Shown: piece by piece, positions 8,946 through 18,051 of the stretch | Layout: the number at the start of each line of letters is the position of its first letter | How positions within the stretch are numbered: the first letter of the stretch is position 1 | DNA from: Gammaproteobacteria bacterium | Lineage (GTDB): Bacteria > Pseudomonadota > Gammaproteobacteria > Xanthomonadales > SZUA-36 | Direction of reading: 5' to 3' | Assembly (NCBI GenBank): GCA_024275935.1 | Contig: JAJRYF010000060.1 | Location: 1-36,031, forward strand | Length of the DNA stretch: 36,031 nt | The notes under the pieces: model-generated | Seen by the model: the letters and a program-made list of their open reading frames with translations, nothing else | The model's database searches: none | What the model was told of the DNA's origin: nothing | Position numbers and translations under genes: made by a program

Positions 8946-10166
8946 ATGGTAATGACTTATCAACAACCGCATCGTGGAATGATCGACCAAGCCAGGCGCT
9001 TTGGCAGTATCAGTGAGCGTGTCGATCTGGATCTATGGATTCTAGTCCCGGCAGCACTGTTGGCGGCAATTGGTTTGGTAATGGTTGGCTCGGCCTCAAT
9101 AGCAATTGCTGACGGGCAGGGTCTGGGTAGGCACTATTACACTATCCGGCATTTGGTTTTTCTGTTTTTTGGGCTGCTTTCGGCACTGGTGCTAACCAAG
9201 ATACCTACAGAATTTTTATTCAAAATTTCGCGCCCAATGATGCTGCTTGGAGCATTGGCGTTGGCAGTTGTCTTTATCCCTGGTATAGGTCATACCGTGA
9301 ATGGTTCTACTCGCTGGGTTAATCTTGGGATAACTAATTTTCAAACTGTAGAAGCCGTAAAGATAATGTTGATTGTATATATGGCCGGTTACCTGGTGCG
9401 CCGCCAGGATGGTATTCAGGTGCGTTTTCTCGACACCCTGAAGCCACTACTGGTTGCGATGTTTTATATGCTTATTTTATTATTGCAGCCAGATCTTGGT
9501 AGTGCGGTGGTGATTACTGTAATTGTTGGCGGAATGTTGTTCCTGGCAGGTGCAGCCTGGAAGCATATCTTTATTCTAGTGACCCTGACTTCACCATTAT
9601 TTGTGTTGGCAGCGATGGAGCCTTACCGTCTACGCCGGATAGTCAGTTTCATGGACCCCTGGGCCGACCCATTTAACTCAGGCTTCCAATTAACCCAGGC
9701 ATTAATAGCCATAGGCCGAGGGGAATTAACTGGTGTTGGCTTGGGTGCCAGTATCCAGAAATTATTTTATCTACCAGAGGCACACACTGATTTTATATTC
9801 TCGGTTTATGCCGAAGAACTAGGTTTGATCGGGGTACTGGTACTGATGCTTTTGTTCGCGGTTTTGATTGGTAGAATCATGTTGGTTGGGCTGAACTCAA
9901 TCAGGGCCGGGCGTCCATTTGCTGGGTTTCTAGCTTATGGGGTCGGCCTCTGGCTGAGCATACAGACCCTGGTGTCTATGGGCGTAAATATGGGGGTACT
10001 GCCTACCAAAGGTTTGACACTGCCGCTTATTTCCTCTGGTGGTTCGAGTATTTTAATGACTTTTGTGGCGTTGGGGATGGTGCTGCGGGTTAAGTATGAG
10101 CTGGACCGTGAGACTGATCCAAGAATTTTAAGACGGCGTGAAATCGTGGGGTATGCGCGTGATTGA
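8946..10166 (+). CDS. ftsW: Septal peptidoglycan glycosyltransferase FtsW
   Basis: SEDS-family polytopic membrane protein that polymerises lipid II at the septum in complex with FtsI. The 406-residue product has a hydrophilic N-terminus of about 25 residues and then about ten transmembrane segments. Recognisable blocks are GSTRWVNLG, LLQPDLGSAVV, EAHTDFIFSVYAEELG and the C-terminal LPLISSGGSS. Two near starts exist (8946 and 8952), and the first follows the mraY stop by one base. Its 3' end overlaps the murG start. Confidence 0.96.
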   Translation: MVMTYQQPHRGMIDQARRFGSISERVDLDLWILVPAALLAAIGLVMVGSASIAIADGQGLGRHYYTIRHLVFLFFGLLSALVLTKIPTEFLFKISRPMMLLGALALAVVFIPGIGHTVNGSTRWVNLGITNFQTVEAVKIMLIVYMAGYLVRRQDGIQVRFLDTLKPLLVAMFYMLILLLQPDLGSAVVITVIVGGMLFLAGAAWKHIFILVTLTSPLFVLAAMEPYRLRRIVSFMDPWADPFNSGFQLTQALIAIGRGELTGVGLGASIQKLFYLPEAHTDFIFSVYAEELGLIGVLVLMLLFAVLIGRIMLVGLNSIRAGRPFAGFLAYGVGLWLSIQTLVSMGVNMGVLPTKGLTLPLISSGGSSILMTFVALGMVLRVKYELDRETDPRILRRREIVGYARD

Positions 10167-11244
10167 GAATCGAGCTAAAGTGTTGATTATGGCAGCTGGT
10201 ACGGGCGGACATATCTTCCCCGGGCTTGCGGTTGCCCGTAAATTGACGGAAAAAGACATTGAAGTTGCCTGGCTTGGTACCCCGGCAGGGTTGGAAAACC
10301 AGTTGCTATCTGAGACGGAATATCCTCTGTATAGAATTGATATTAGAGGCTTGCGTGGCAAGGGCATAAAAGGTTGGTTATTGGCACCGCTGCGAGTATT
10401 TCAGGCTATGCGTCAGGCCAACAAAATAATTAACGAAGTCGCACCATCTGTGGTTTTATCTATGGGTGGTTATGTGGCCGGTCCCGGTGGGTTAGTGGCG
10501 CGGTGGCGCGGGATCCCGTTGCTTATCCATGAGCAGAATCGGGTTCCCGGATTAACTAATAATCTCCTCTCCCGATTTGCTACTACAATCTTTCAGGGAT
10601 TCCCGGATAGCTTTCCCAAGTCCAAAGGTGCGTTGACTGCGGGCAATCCGGTACGCCAGTCAATTATAGATATTCCGGATCCGCAGCAGCGTTTACAGGC
10701 CAGAAGTGGGGCTTTGCGAATTCTGGTTCTGGGAGGCTCGCAAGGGGCAGAATCATTGAATCGTTTATTGCCAGCCGCAATTGCAGGCTTGCCCAGCGAG
10801 CAGCCGGTAATAGTCCGTCATCAGGCTGGCAAAGGTCGCGCAGGTGATACTCGGGATCGCTATATCACCGGGTCTATTACCGCTGAGGTCAGTGATTTTA
10901 TTGCTGATATGGCGGCTGCTTATAGCTGGGCTGACCTAGTGGTTTGTCGGGCTGGCGCTTTGACTGTGGCTGAAGTTGCAGCTACTGGTTTGGCGGCATT
11001 ATTTATCCCGTACCCGGCAGCGGTAGATGACCATCAGACCCGTAATGCAGAGTACTTGGCTGCGGTAGATGCTGCCAGAATCCTACAGGAAGCCGGTTTG
11101 GATGCACAAAATCTCTGCCAGCAACTTATGGGTATAACCGGTAATAGAGAAAAGCTTTACCAAATGGCTATCAATGGTAGAAAAATGGCCTTGCCAGGCG
11201 CGGCCGAAGTGGTTGCCGAGCGTTGCCGGGAGTTAAGCGCATGA
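10153..11244 (+). CDS. murG: Lipid II synthase MurG (UDP-GlcNAc transferase)
   Basis: Membrane-associated GT-B enzyme that adds GlcNAc to lipid I. The product is 363 residues. The N-terminal glycine-rich loop AAGTGGH (14-20), GGYVAGPGG, the HEQNRVPG block, GGSQGAESLN and the C-terminal donor site (CRAGALTVAE, then FIPYPAAVDDHQ) are all present. An in-frame GTG at 10138 would add five residues. ATG 10153 fits the family N-terminus better. It overlaps ftsW at the 5' end and murC by 4 bases (ATGA) at the 3' end. Confidence 0.96.
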   Translation: MRVIENRAKVLIMAAGTGGHIFPGLAVARKLTEKDIEVAWLGTPAGLENQLLSETEYPLYRIDIRGLRGKGIKGWLLAPLRVFQAMRQANKIINEVAPSVVLSMGGYVAGPGGLVARWRGIPLLIHEQNRVPGLTNNLLSRFATTIFQGFPDSFPKSKGALTAGNPVRQSIIDIPDPQQRLQARSGALRILVLGGSQGAESLNRLLPAAIAGLPSEQPVIVRHQAGKGRAGDTRDRYITGSITAEVSDFIADMAAAYSWADLVVCRAGALTVAEVAATGLAALFIPYPAAVDDHQTRNAEYLAAVDAARILQEAGLDAQNLCQQLMGITGNREKLYQMAINGRKMALPGAAEVVAERCRELSA

Positions 11245-12680
11245 GCACTCATCTGGTTAATGCTGGAAAAATGCATCGTGTAAGCCATGTGCATTTTGTT
11301 GGTATTGGTGGCGCTGGTATGAGCGGTATAGCCGAAGTAATAGCCGGTTCTGGATACCAGGTGTCAGGTTCCGACCTAACGGCATCAAAGGTTACCAAGC
11401 GACTGTCAGAGCTGGGTATAAATATTAGTATTGGTCATCGGGCTGAGAATATTAAGGCAGCCGATGTGGTGGTAGCTTCATCCGCGATAGCTGCGGATAA
11501 TCCTGAAATTATCGCGGCTAAGGAGCACAGAATCCCCTTAGTCCGCCGTGCTGAAATGCTGGCTGAGCTAATGCGCTTCCGCAAAGGCATTGCGGTTGCC
11601 GGCACACATGGCAAAACTACCACCACCAGCTTATTGGCAGCGATACTTGCTGGAGCTGATATGGATCCGACTTTTGTTATTGGGGGCTTAGTAAATGCCT
11701 TCGGTAGTAATGCCAGATTAGGCAAAGGGGAGTACTTAGTTGCCGAGGCCGACGAAAGTGATGGCTCATTTCTGATGTTGCAGCCGGTGATCACGGTTAT
11801 CACCAATATCGATAGCGATCATTTGGAGGCTTATGCGGGTAGTTTTGATAATCTGCGCCAGGCTTTTAGCCAATTTATTCACAAGTTGCCTTTTTACGGG
11901 GTTTCGGTGCTGTGTATCGATGATCCCGAAGTGCGTAGTTTGGCAGCGATTGCCGGACGCACAACTTTGACTTACGGTGAGCATACAGATGCCGATGTGC
12001 GGCTGGATAATATCCGCCAGCAAGGTCAGCAGATGTTGTTTGACGTGCACTTCCCGGACCAGCAGAAAGCTTCCTCGGTACAGATAAATCTACCAGGTCT
12101 ACATAATGTGCAGAATGCTGTTGGTGCAATGGCAGTAGCATGGGAGCTGGGGGTATCAGTAACTGCTATGGCGGCCACTTTGCAAGAGTTTGGCGGTATT
12201 GATCGACGCTTTACTGAGGTTGGACGATTGGCAGTGGCGGCCGGCCATGTCAATGTGTTTGAAGACTATGCTCACCATCCCTCAGAGCTATCGGCAACCA
12301 TAGAGGCTGCCCGTAAAGGCTGGCCTGGAAGCCGGTTAGTAGTAGTGTTTCAGCCACACCGATATACCCGGACTTGCGAGTTGTTTGATGACTTTTCCGA
12401 GGTTTTAGCAACAGCTGATATGTTGGTGATTACAGATGTGTATCCAGCTGGTGAGGCATTGATTGAAGGTGCTGATACTGCATCTTTGTGTTAGGCGATT
12501 CGACAGGACAGTAAAATTGAGCCAGTTTGGATTGCAAATGTGCATGATTTGAGAGAACAACTCCCCGAGACGCTAAAAGATGGCGACCTAGTGTTGCTAA
12601 TGGGTGCTGGAGATATAGGCTCGGTGGCAGCGCAGCTACGAGCGGCGGGTAGCTTCTGCGGGGCTGAGGTGAAATCATGA
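11241..12680 (+). CDS. murC: UDP-N-acetylmuramate:L-alanine ligase MurC, interrupted by an in-frame UAG
   Basis: Adds L-alanine, the first stem-peptide residue, to UDP-MurNAc. From ATG 11241 the sequence has the N-terminal GIGGAGMSGIAEV loop, the P-loop GTHGKTTTT (from residue 121), EADESDGSF, EDYAHHPSE and VFQPHRYTR, as expected. Codon 418 is TAG (12492-12494), just after VYPAGEALIEGADTASLC. The same frame then continues for 61 more codons to TGA 12678-12680, with recognisable MurC sequence (AIRQDSKIEP, then LLMGAGDIG) and the usual ATGA overlap with ddl. Total length would be 479, close to E. coli (491). Without readthrough the product loses the end of the C-terminal domain. The aligned residue in homologues is usually Arg or Gln; CAG to TAG is a single change. 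It could be a recent mutation, a sequence error, or suppression. Confidence 0.9.
12492..12494 (+). other. In-frame amber codon in murC
   Basis: TAG in context TTG TGT TAG GCG ATT. It is flanked on both sides by MurC homology in the same frame, so it is a substitution rather than a frameshift. TAG is also used as a normal terminator by mraZ, ddl, ubiB, eno, ftsB, the FHA gene and arfB in this window, so general UAG reassignment is unlikely. Confidence 0.9.
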
Positions 12681-13615
12681 ACTCAGGCATATATAAAGCA
12701 ACAGATTTTGGACGGGTAGCGCTGGTAATCGGGGGCGATAGCCCGGAAAGAGATGTCTCAATTGCTGGTGGTAAGGCGGTAGCAGCAGCCCTGCACCGTT
12801 TAGGGGTTGAATATCAGTTTATAGATGGGGCTCCGAAATTATTCACCGAGATTGCTAGCGGCTCGGTACAGACTGTATTTAATTTAATGCACGGTACCGG
12901 CGGTGAAGATGGCTGTCTTAGTGGTGCGTTGGAGTTGCTTAATATCTCGGTAACCGGAAGTGGCGTATTAGGCTCGGCTTTGGCGATGGATAAAGTCCGC
13001 TCCAAGCAGATATGGAAAGCAGTTGGTATTCCTACTGCCGATTTTATTCTAACCGGAAAAAACGGTGACGACAATGAGGCTATCTTGCAGAAGTTCCCAT
13101 TACCACTGTTTGTAAAGCCGGTTGATCAAGGCTCCAGTTTGGGGATTAGCAAGGTTAAGCAGGCCGCAGAGTTACCGGCGGCAATAGAGTATGCCGCTAG
13201 CTACAGTAATACGGTGATAGTGGAGCCGGGAATCGACGGCCGCGAATACTTTGCCGGGATTCTGGCAGGTGAGTGCCTACCGCTAATTGGGGTGCAGCCA
13301 GCTAATGAGTTTTATGATTACGCCGCCAAGTATGAGTCTGGTGATACCCGGTATTTTTGCCCTAGCGGTCTGGATCAGAAATTAGAAGATGAACTCAAGC
13401 AACAGGCTTTACAGGCATTTGCCGCAGTTGGTGCCAGCGGTTGGGGCCGGGTTGATTTCATTCTTGATGAGTCTTTAACCCCGTGGTTCCTGGAAGTAAA
13501 TACTATCCCGGGGATGACCGACCACAGTTTACTTCCCCAGGCTGCTGCCCAAGCAGGGATAGATTTTGATCGCTTGGTATGGAGAATCCTCGAAACCAGT
13601 ATGGAGGGTGGTTAG
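12677..13615 (+). CDS. ddl: D-alanine:D-alanine ligase Ddl
   Basis: ATP-grasp ligase that makes the D-Ala-D-Ala dipeptide used by MurF. The 312-residue product begins with VALVIGGDSPERDVSIAGG and has the ATP-grasp lid and core: FVKPVDQGSSLGISKV, VEPGIDGREYFAGIL, then VDFILDESLTPWFLEVNTIPG, ending with SLLPQAAAQAGIDF. It is of DdlB type by size (E. coli DdlB 306) and by position between murC and ftsQ. murB, often next to murC, is absent here. Its ATG overlaps the murC stop as ATGA. Confidence 0.96.
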   Translation: MNSGIYKATDFGRVALVIGGDSPERDVSIAGGKAVAAALHRLGVEYQFIDGAPKLFTEIASGSVQTVFNLMHGTGGEDGCLSGALELLNISVTGSGVLGSALAMDKVRSKQIWKAVGIPTADFILTGKNGDDNEAILQKFPLPLFVKPVDQGSSLGISKVKQAAELPAAIEYAASYSNTVIVEPGIDGREYFAGILAGECLPLIGVQPANEFYDYAAKYESGDTRYFCPSGLDQKLEDELKQQALQAFAAVGASGWGRVDFILDESLTPWFLEVNTIPGMTDHSLLPQAAAQAGIDFDRLVWRILETSMEGG

Positions 13616-13617
13616 AA

Positions 13618-14349
13618 ATGCAGTTAACTAGGCCTCCATTCAGACAAGCCGGGGCGATAAGCATAGGCGCGGTGGTAATGATCTCGATTATTGGAGCTAC
13701 TTTGCTAATTGCAGTTTGGCTTACCTCGGGATTGTTGGGCGCCAGCAAATGGCCAATTAAGTGGCTGGATGTTAGCGGGCCGTTCCAAAGAGTGAGCGCA
13801 GAACAGGTTGGAAATGCTTTGGTTGATGAAGTTGATGGCGGATTTTTTAGCGTAAATCTAGACCGTGTGCGGGCCACCACCGAGTCGATTCCATGGGTAT
13901 CCCATGCGCAGGCTAGAAAGCAGTGGCCTGATGTTATCAATGTACGGGTGTTAGAGCACCAAGCGGTTGCGCGTTGGGGCAAGAGCCAATTGATTAATGA
14001 TGAGGGTACAGCCTTTACGGTTCCATCTGCTGAGCAAATACAGGGCTTGCCATTCCTCGAGGGCCCGCAAGGGCAGGTCGAGGATGTGGTGACCCTATGG
14101 CAACAGGTAAACAAGCGGCTGCGAGTATTGGCGCTTGAAGTCCAGGATTTGCGCTTATATGAGCGCGGTGCCTGGGAATTAAAACTTAGTAGCAATACGG
14201 TAGTTCGTCTTGGCAGGGAAGATATATTACCCCGCCTGCAACGCCTGATATCTAGTTGGGAGAGCCTGACAGAAAACGGTAATCGAATTCCGCAGAGCAT
14301 CGACTTGCGTTATACCAACGGCTTCGCCGTGCAGTGGGCAGAAGGTTAA
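13618..14349 (+). CDS. ftsQ: Cell division protein FtsQ
   Basis: Bitopic inner-membrane divisome protein that holds FtsL and FtsB. The product is 243 residues: short cytoplasmic N-terminus, a transmembrane helix (about 15-38), a POTRA domain (WLDVSGPFQRVSAEQVG, IPWVSHAQARKQWPD, RVLEHQAVARWG) and a beta domain ending with RIPQSIDLRYTNGFAVQW. An upstream in-frame ATG at 13579 lies inside ddl and lacks a ribosome site. ATG 13618 follows GGAGGG at 13603-13608 and is preferred. It lies three bases after the ddl stop. Confidence 0.93.
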   Translation: MQLTRPPFRQAGAISIGAVVMISIIGATLLIAVWLTSGLLGASKWPIKWLDVSGPFQRVSAEQVGNALVDEVDGGFFSVNLDRVRATTESIPWVSHAQARKQWPDVINVRVLEHQAVARWGKSQLINDEGTAFTVPSAEQIQGLPFLEGPQGQVEDVVTLWQQVNKRLRVLALEVQDLRLYERGAWELKLSSNTVVRLGREDILPRLQRLISSWESLTENGNRIPQSIDLRYTNGFAVQWAEG

Positions 14350-14367
14350 CTGGAGTAATGACAAAAC

Positions 14368-15609
14368 ATGTCTAAGAAAAATAATCAATCACTGGTAGTT
14401 GGCCTGGATATCGGCACTTCAAAAATAGTTGCTATCGTTGGCGAGGTGCATGCGGATGGCACAGTTGAGGTAGTTGGCATAGGCTCGCATCCATCACGCG
14501 GCTTAAAGCGTGGCGTAGTGGTGGATATAGAGTCTACCGAGCAGTCTATCCAGCGTGCTATCGAAGAGGCTGAATTAATGTCCGGTTGTGAAATAAATTC
14601 GGTCTACGCCGGAATAACCGGCAACCACATCCGTAGTCTCAATTCACGGGGAGTGGTTGGGGTGAAGGACCGCGAGGTTAGTGAAGGTGATGTTGACCGG
14701 GTACTGGATTCAGCGCGTGCGGTTAGCGTCTCAGCCGACCAGCAAATTATCCATGTGTTGGCACAAGAGTACATCATTGATGAGCAGGATGGTATTCGAC
14801 AACCGATAGGCATGGCAGGAGTTCGGCTTGAGGTTTTGGTGCATGTGGTAACTGCTGCCAGGGCGGCGGTACAAAATATTACCAAGTGTATCCAGCGTTG
14901 TGGTCTGGTTGCAGACGATTTGATCTTGCAGCAACTAGCCTCTTCGCAGGCGGTGCTTACCGAAGATGAAAAAGATTTAGGTATTTGCCTGGTAGATATG
15001 GGTGCTGGAACTACCGATATTTCGGTATTCCGGCAGGGAGCAATCAGGCATACCTGTTGTATTCCAATTGCTGGCGATCAGGCAACCAATGATATAGCGG
15101 TAGCACTACGCACCCCGACCCAGCACGCCGAAGATATCAAAATTCAATATGCCTGTGCGCTTGAGCAGTTAACTAAGTCTGATGAAACCATCCAGGTTCC
15201 AAGTGTAGGTGATCGTGGTACCCGTAAGTTAACCCGACGAACCTTGGCGCAAGTAGTTGAGGCACGATATCGGGAGCTGTTTTCACTGGTGCGGGACGAA
15301 TTACGCCGCAGTGGTTTCGAGAATATGGTGCCTGCCGGATTAGTGTTAACAGGCGGTGCCGCCAAGCTTGAGGGCGCGGTAGAGTTGGCTGAGGAAATTT
15401 TCCATATGCCAGTCAGGCTGGGTGCCCCGAGGAATGTGACGGGGCTATCAGATGTTGTTAATAACCATATTTATGCAACCGGCGTAGGCCTGTTGTTGTA
15501 CGGAAGCAGAGAACTATCAGGAGCTATCAGGTCAGTTAAAAGTGGTCAAGGTGGCTCGATGTTTGGTCGTATTAGGGCCATGTTAAAAGGCCACTATAAT
15601 GAATGGTAA
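14368..15609 (+). CDS. ftsA: Cell division protein FtsA
   Basis: Actin-family ATPase that tethers FtsZ filaments to the inner membrane and recruits later divisome proteins. The 413-residue product has the phosphate-1 loop GLDIGTSKIVAIVGE, the 1C region including SVYAGITGNHI, the phosphate-2 loop LVDMGAGTTDISVF, and the adenosine loop VLTGGAAKLEG. The C-terminus (MFGRIRAMLKGHYNEW) looks like the amphipathic membrane-targeting helix. It is 18 bases after ftsQ and 97 bases before ftsZ. Confidence 0.97.
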   Translation: MSKKNNQSLVVGLDIGTSKIVAIVGEVHADGTVEVVGIGSHPSRGLKRGVVVDIESTEQSIQRAIEEAELMSGCEINSVYAGITGNHIRSLNSRGVVGVKDREVSEGDVDRVLDSARAVSVSADQQIIHVLAQEYIIDEQDGIRQPIGMAGVRLEVLVHVVTAARAAVQNITKCIQRCGLVADDLILQQLASSQAVLTEDEKDLGICLVDMGAGTTDISVFRQGAIRHTCCIPIAGDQATNDIAVALRTPTQHAEDIKIQYACALEQLTKSDETIQVPSVGDRGTRKLTRRTLAQVVEARYRELFSLVRDELRRSGFENMVPAGLVLTGGAAKLEGAVELAEEIFHMPVRLGAPRNVTGLSDVVNNHIYATGVGLLLYGSRELSGAIRSVKSGQGGSMFGRIRAMLKGHYNEW

Positions 15610-15706
15610 AGGTTTTTTTGAACCCCATAAGCTTACATATAAGTGCCCGCAGAGGTAGTTGTGAAGCTAGAGTTTGGGATAACGGTGCAAAGCTAAGGAG
15701 AAGGAA

Positions 15707-16912
15707 ATGACGTTTGAAATGGTAGAAAATCATACACCGGCAGCGGTGATAAAGGTAATTGGCGTCGGTGGCGGCGGCGGCAATGCGGTTAACCAGATGG
15801 TTGAGAGCAAGATTGATGGCGTAGAATTTATTGCCGCTAATACAGATGCTCAGGCCTTGAAGAATTACTTAGGAGATACGGTCCTGCAATTGGGCACAAA
15901 TGTTACCAAGGGCCTGGGTGCTGGAGCTAATCCTGAGGTTGGTCGGCAGGCGGCGCTTGAAGATAGGGAGCGGATTATCGATGCCCTTCGCGATGCCGAT
16001 ATGGTTTTTATTACCGCCGGAATGGGCGGTGGTACCGGAACAGGGGCGGCCCCGGAGATTGCTAAAATAGCCAAAGAGCTGGATATCCTGACAGTTGCAG
16101 TGGTGACTAAGCCATTTAAGCACGAAGGTCGAAAACGAATGAAAATCGCTGACCAGGGTTTAGAAGAGCTGCGCCAGCATGTAGACTCGCTAATTACCAT
16201 CCCCAACTCAAAACTGCGGGATGTGCTGGGTGGAGAAATAACCCTTCTAGATGCCTTTAGAGCGGCAAATAATGTACTCGAGGGTGCAGTTCAGGGCATT
16301 GCCGACCTGATTACCCGGCCCGGCTTGGTAAATGTGGATTTTGCTGATGTCCGTGCTGTTATGTCAGAAATGGGCATGGCGATGATGGGCTCAGGTACCT
16401 GTAAAGGGGAAGACAGGGCAGTTATGGCCGCTCAGCATGCCATCGGCAGCCCACTGCTTGAGGGTATAAACCTGCAAGGAGCATACGGTGTGCTGGTCAA
16501 TATAACTGCCGGTCCCAGCCTCACCATGAGTGAGTTTGAGGATGTGATGGAGGTAATTGAAGATCTGGCCGATGAAGATGCTCAAATTGTGATGGGTACA
16601 GTAATTGATCAGGAAATGACTGATGAAATCAGAGTAACAGTAGTGGCAACCGGGTTGGAGGCAAGTAGTGCCGAGGATGTGGCAGAAAAGGATGACAAGT
16701 TTATTTCAATGCAGCCACAGCAACCTGTTCCCACGAATACAGCTGAGCAGGAACAGCTTGCGAAGCCGCAAGTAGCCGAGCCGGTATTGGAGCCTGTTGA
16801 GCAGCCGCTGAAGGCAGCGGTTGGCTGGGATGTAAGCACCATCGCTTCTGATGATTTGTTCCGCCCTGAAGAAATGGATACACCATCAATATTTAGAAAA
16901 CAGGCCGATTGA
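15707..16912 (+). CDS. ftsZ: Cell division GTPase FtsZ
   Basis: Tubulin homologue that forms the cytokinetic ring. The 401-residue product has the N-terminal [13 protein letters not shown], the tubulin signature GGGTGTG (107-113), the T7-loop region [11 protein letters not shown], a Gln/Pro/Glu-rich linker (about 320-385) and the conserved C-terminal peptide [11 protein letters not shown] that binds FtsA and ZipA. A strong ribosome site AAGGAG (15695-15700) precedes the ATG. The 97-base leader after ftsA could hold extra promoters, but I see no strong one. A terminator follows. Confidence 0.98.
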   Translation: MTFEMVENHTPAAVIKVIGVGGGGGNAVNQMVESKIDGVEFIAANTDAQALKNYLGDTVLQLGTNVTKGLGAGANPEVGRQAALEDRERIIDALRDADMVFITAGMGGGTGTGAAPEIAKIAKELDILTVAVVTKPFKHEGRKRMKIADQGLEELRQHVDSLITIPNSKLRDVLGGEITLLDAFRAANNVLEGAVQGIADLITRPGLVNVDFADVRAVMSEMGMAMMGSGTCKGEDRAVMAAQHAIGSPLLEGINLQGAYGVLVNITAGPSLTMSEFEDVMEVIEDLADEDAQIVMGTVIDQEMTDEIRVTVVATGLEASSAEDVAEKDDKFISMQPQQPVPTNTAEQEQLAKPQVAEPVLEPVEQPLKAAVGWDVSTIASDDLFRPEEMDTPSIFRKQAD

Positions 16913-16942
16913 ATTAGGGTCTAGCTGGTACCGTTAAGCTTT

Positions 16943-16980
16943 ACCGGACTGTTCGAAATTTGGAGCAGTCCGGTTTTATT
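16943..16980 (+). terminator. Intrinsic terminator after ftsZ
   Basis: A nine-base perfect stem ACCGGACTG (16943-16951) / CAGTCCGGT (16966-16974) with a 14-base loop is followed directly by a T-rich run (TTTTATTT). It closes the dcw transcript before lpxC. Confidence 0.9.
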
Positions 16981-16995
16981 TGCCCAAAGTGTAAG

Positions 16996-17041
16996 TTGCC
17001 AAAATACAACAAAATAAATATTTGTTGCTAAAATACGACAA
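16996..17041. repeat. Direct repeats upstream of the lpxC promoter
   Basis: Two 17-base copies, TTGCCAAAATACAACAA (16996-17012) and TTGCTAAAATACGACAA (17025-17041), match at 15 of 17 positions with 29-base spacing (about three helical turns). They lie directly upstream of the lpxC promoter and look like paired binding sites for a regulator I cannot name. Confidence 0.5.
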
Positions 17042-17068
17042 GTATTTGTGTAAAAAGCAACAAAAAAC

Positions 17069-17096
17069 TTGAACTCAGGTGATGGTATGTTAAAAT
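17069..17096 (+). promoter_or_regulatory. Predicted sigma70 promoter of lpxC
   Basis: TTGAAC (17069-17074), a 16-base spacer and TAAAAT (17091-17096) lie 30 bases before the lpxC ATG. Separate transcription of lpxC is supported by the strong terminator after ftsZ. Confidence 0.6.
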
Positions 17097-17126
17097 CGCC
17101 CTAGCTTTTCACAAATAAACAACAAT

Positions 17127-18044
17127 ATGATCAGACAAAGAACCCTGAAAAATATTATTCGCGCCACTGGTGTTGGTATGCATACCGGCGATAAAGTTTA
17201 TATGACCCTGCGCCCGGCGGCTGTTAATACCGGTATAGTGTTTCGCAGAATCGATCTTGACCCCGTAGTAGAAATTAAAGCTACAGCCACTAATGTTGGC
17301 GATACATCTATGTCTACAACATTGGTAAATGGGGAGGTAAAAGTAGCCACAGTTGAGCACTTGCTCTCAGCTATGGCGGGTTTGGGTATTGATAATGCCA
17401 TGGTCGATCTGAGCGCGCCTGAAGTACCGATTATGGACGGTAGTGCAGGCCCATTCGTATTCTTGCTACAGTCAGCTGGAATTGCTGAACAAACTTTGGC
17501 AAAGAAATTCATCCGCATCAAAAAAGCAGTTGAAGTCAGGGTAGGTGAAAAATGGGCCCGATTTGAGCCGTGGGATGGTTTTCGTGTAAGTTTTGAGATT
17601 GACTTTAGTCATCCAGCTTTTGCCAGTCATACCTCAAAAGCTGAAGTTGATTTCTCAACCACATCTTTTTTGAAGGAAGTCGCACGCGCCAGAACTTTTG
17701 GCTTTATGCGTGACCTTGAAATGTTGCGTGAGCGCAATTTGGTACTTGGTGGAAGTATGGATAATGCGGTTGTTCTTGATGATTATCGAGTCCTCAACGA
17801 AGATGGCCTGCGCTATGAAGACGAATTTGTTAAACATAAAGTTCTTGATGCAATCGGTGACCTCTACCTGTTGGGTCATAGTTTGATTGGTGCTTTCTCC
17901 GGGTATAAATCCGGGCATGAATTAAATAACCTTTTGGTTCGTGAGCTGTTGGCAAGCCCAGATGCCTGGGAAGAAGTTACCTTCGAAGACGAAGCTGTGT
18001 CACCAATTTCATATACTAATCCAGCACATTCCGCGGTTATCTAA
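17127..18044 (+). CDS. lpxC: UDP-3-O-acyl-N-acetylglucosamine deacetylase LpxC
   Basis: Zinc deacetylase for the first committed step of lipid A synthesis in the cytoplasm. The 305-residue product (E. coli 305) starts MIRQRTLKN and has the zinc ligands H78 (VEHLLSAM), H237 and D241 (HKVLDAIGD), plus the C-terminal catalytic His in KSGHELNN. The tail [11 protein letters not shown] is short. In E. coli the C-terminus is the signal for FtsH degradation, and whether this tail does the same cannot be read from sequence. It is separated from dcw by a terminator and has its own promoter. Only seven bases separate it from the convergent PAP2 gene. Confidence 0.97.
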   Translation: MIRQRTLKNIIRATGVGMHTGDKVYMTLRPAAVNTGIVFRRIDLDPVVEIKATATNVGDTSMSTTLVNGEVKVATVEHLLSAMAGLGIDNAMVDLSAPEVPIMDGSAGPFVFLLQSAGIAEQTLAKKFIRIKKAVEVRVGEKWARFEPWDGFRVSFEIDFSHPAFASHTSKAEVDFSTTSFLKEVARARTFGFMRDLEMLRERNLVLGGSMDNAVVLDDYRVLNEDGLRYEDEFVKHKVLDAIGDLYLLGHSLIGAFSGYKSGHELNNLLVRELLASPDAWEEVTFEDEAVSPISYTNPAHSAVI

Positions 18045-18051
18045 GAAACCT

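Noticed and set aside
11435-11806. A 123-codon open frame on the - strand within murC
   Set aside because: Shadow of the murC reading frame; low-complexity Ala/Ser/Thr translation.
12480-12500. A frameshift in murC
   Set aside because: The homology before and after the TAG is in the same frame, so a base insertion or deletion is not needed.
11241-12680. Genome-wide UAG recoding as explanation for the murC stop
   Set aside because: mraZ, ddl, ubiB, eno, ftsB, the FHA gene and arfB all end in TAG at the expected family length, so UAG must normally terminate.
13503-14300. A 265-codon open frame on the - strand
   Set aside because: It lies antisense to ddl/ftsQ, whose products are clearly recognisable, and its translation has no family features.
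16996-17041. A CRISPR-like repeat
   Set aside because: Only two imperfect copies with a 12-base gap, located in a promoter region, and no cas genes nearby.
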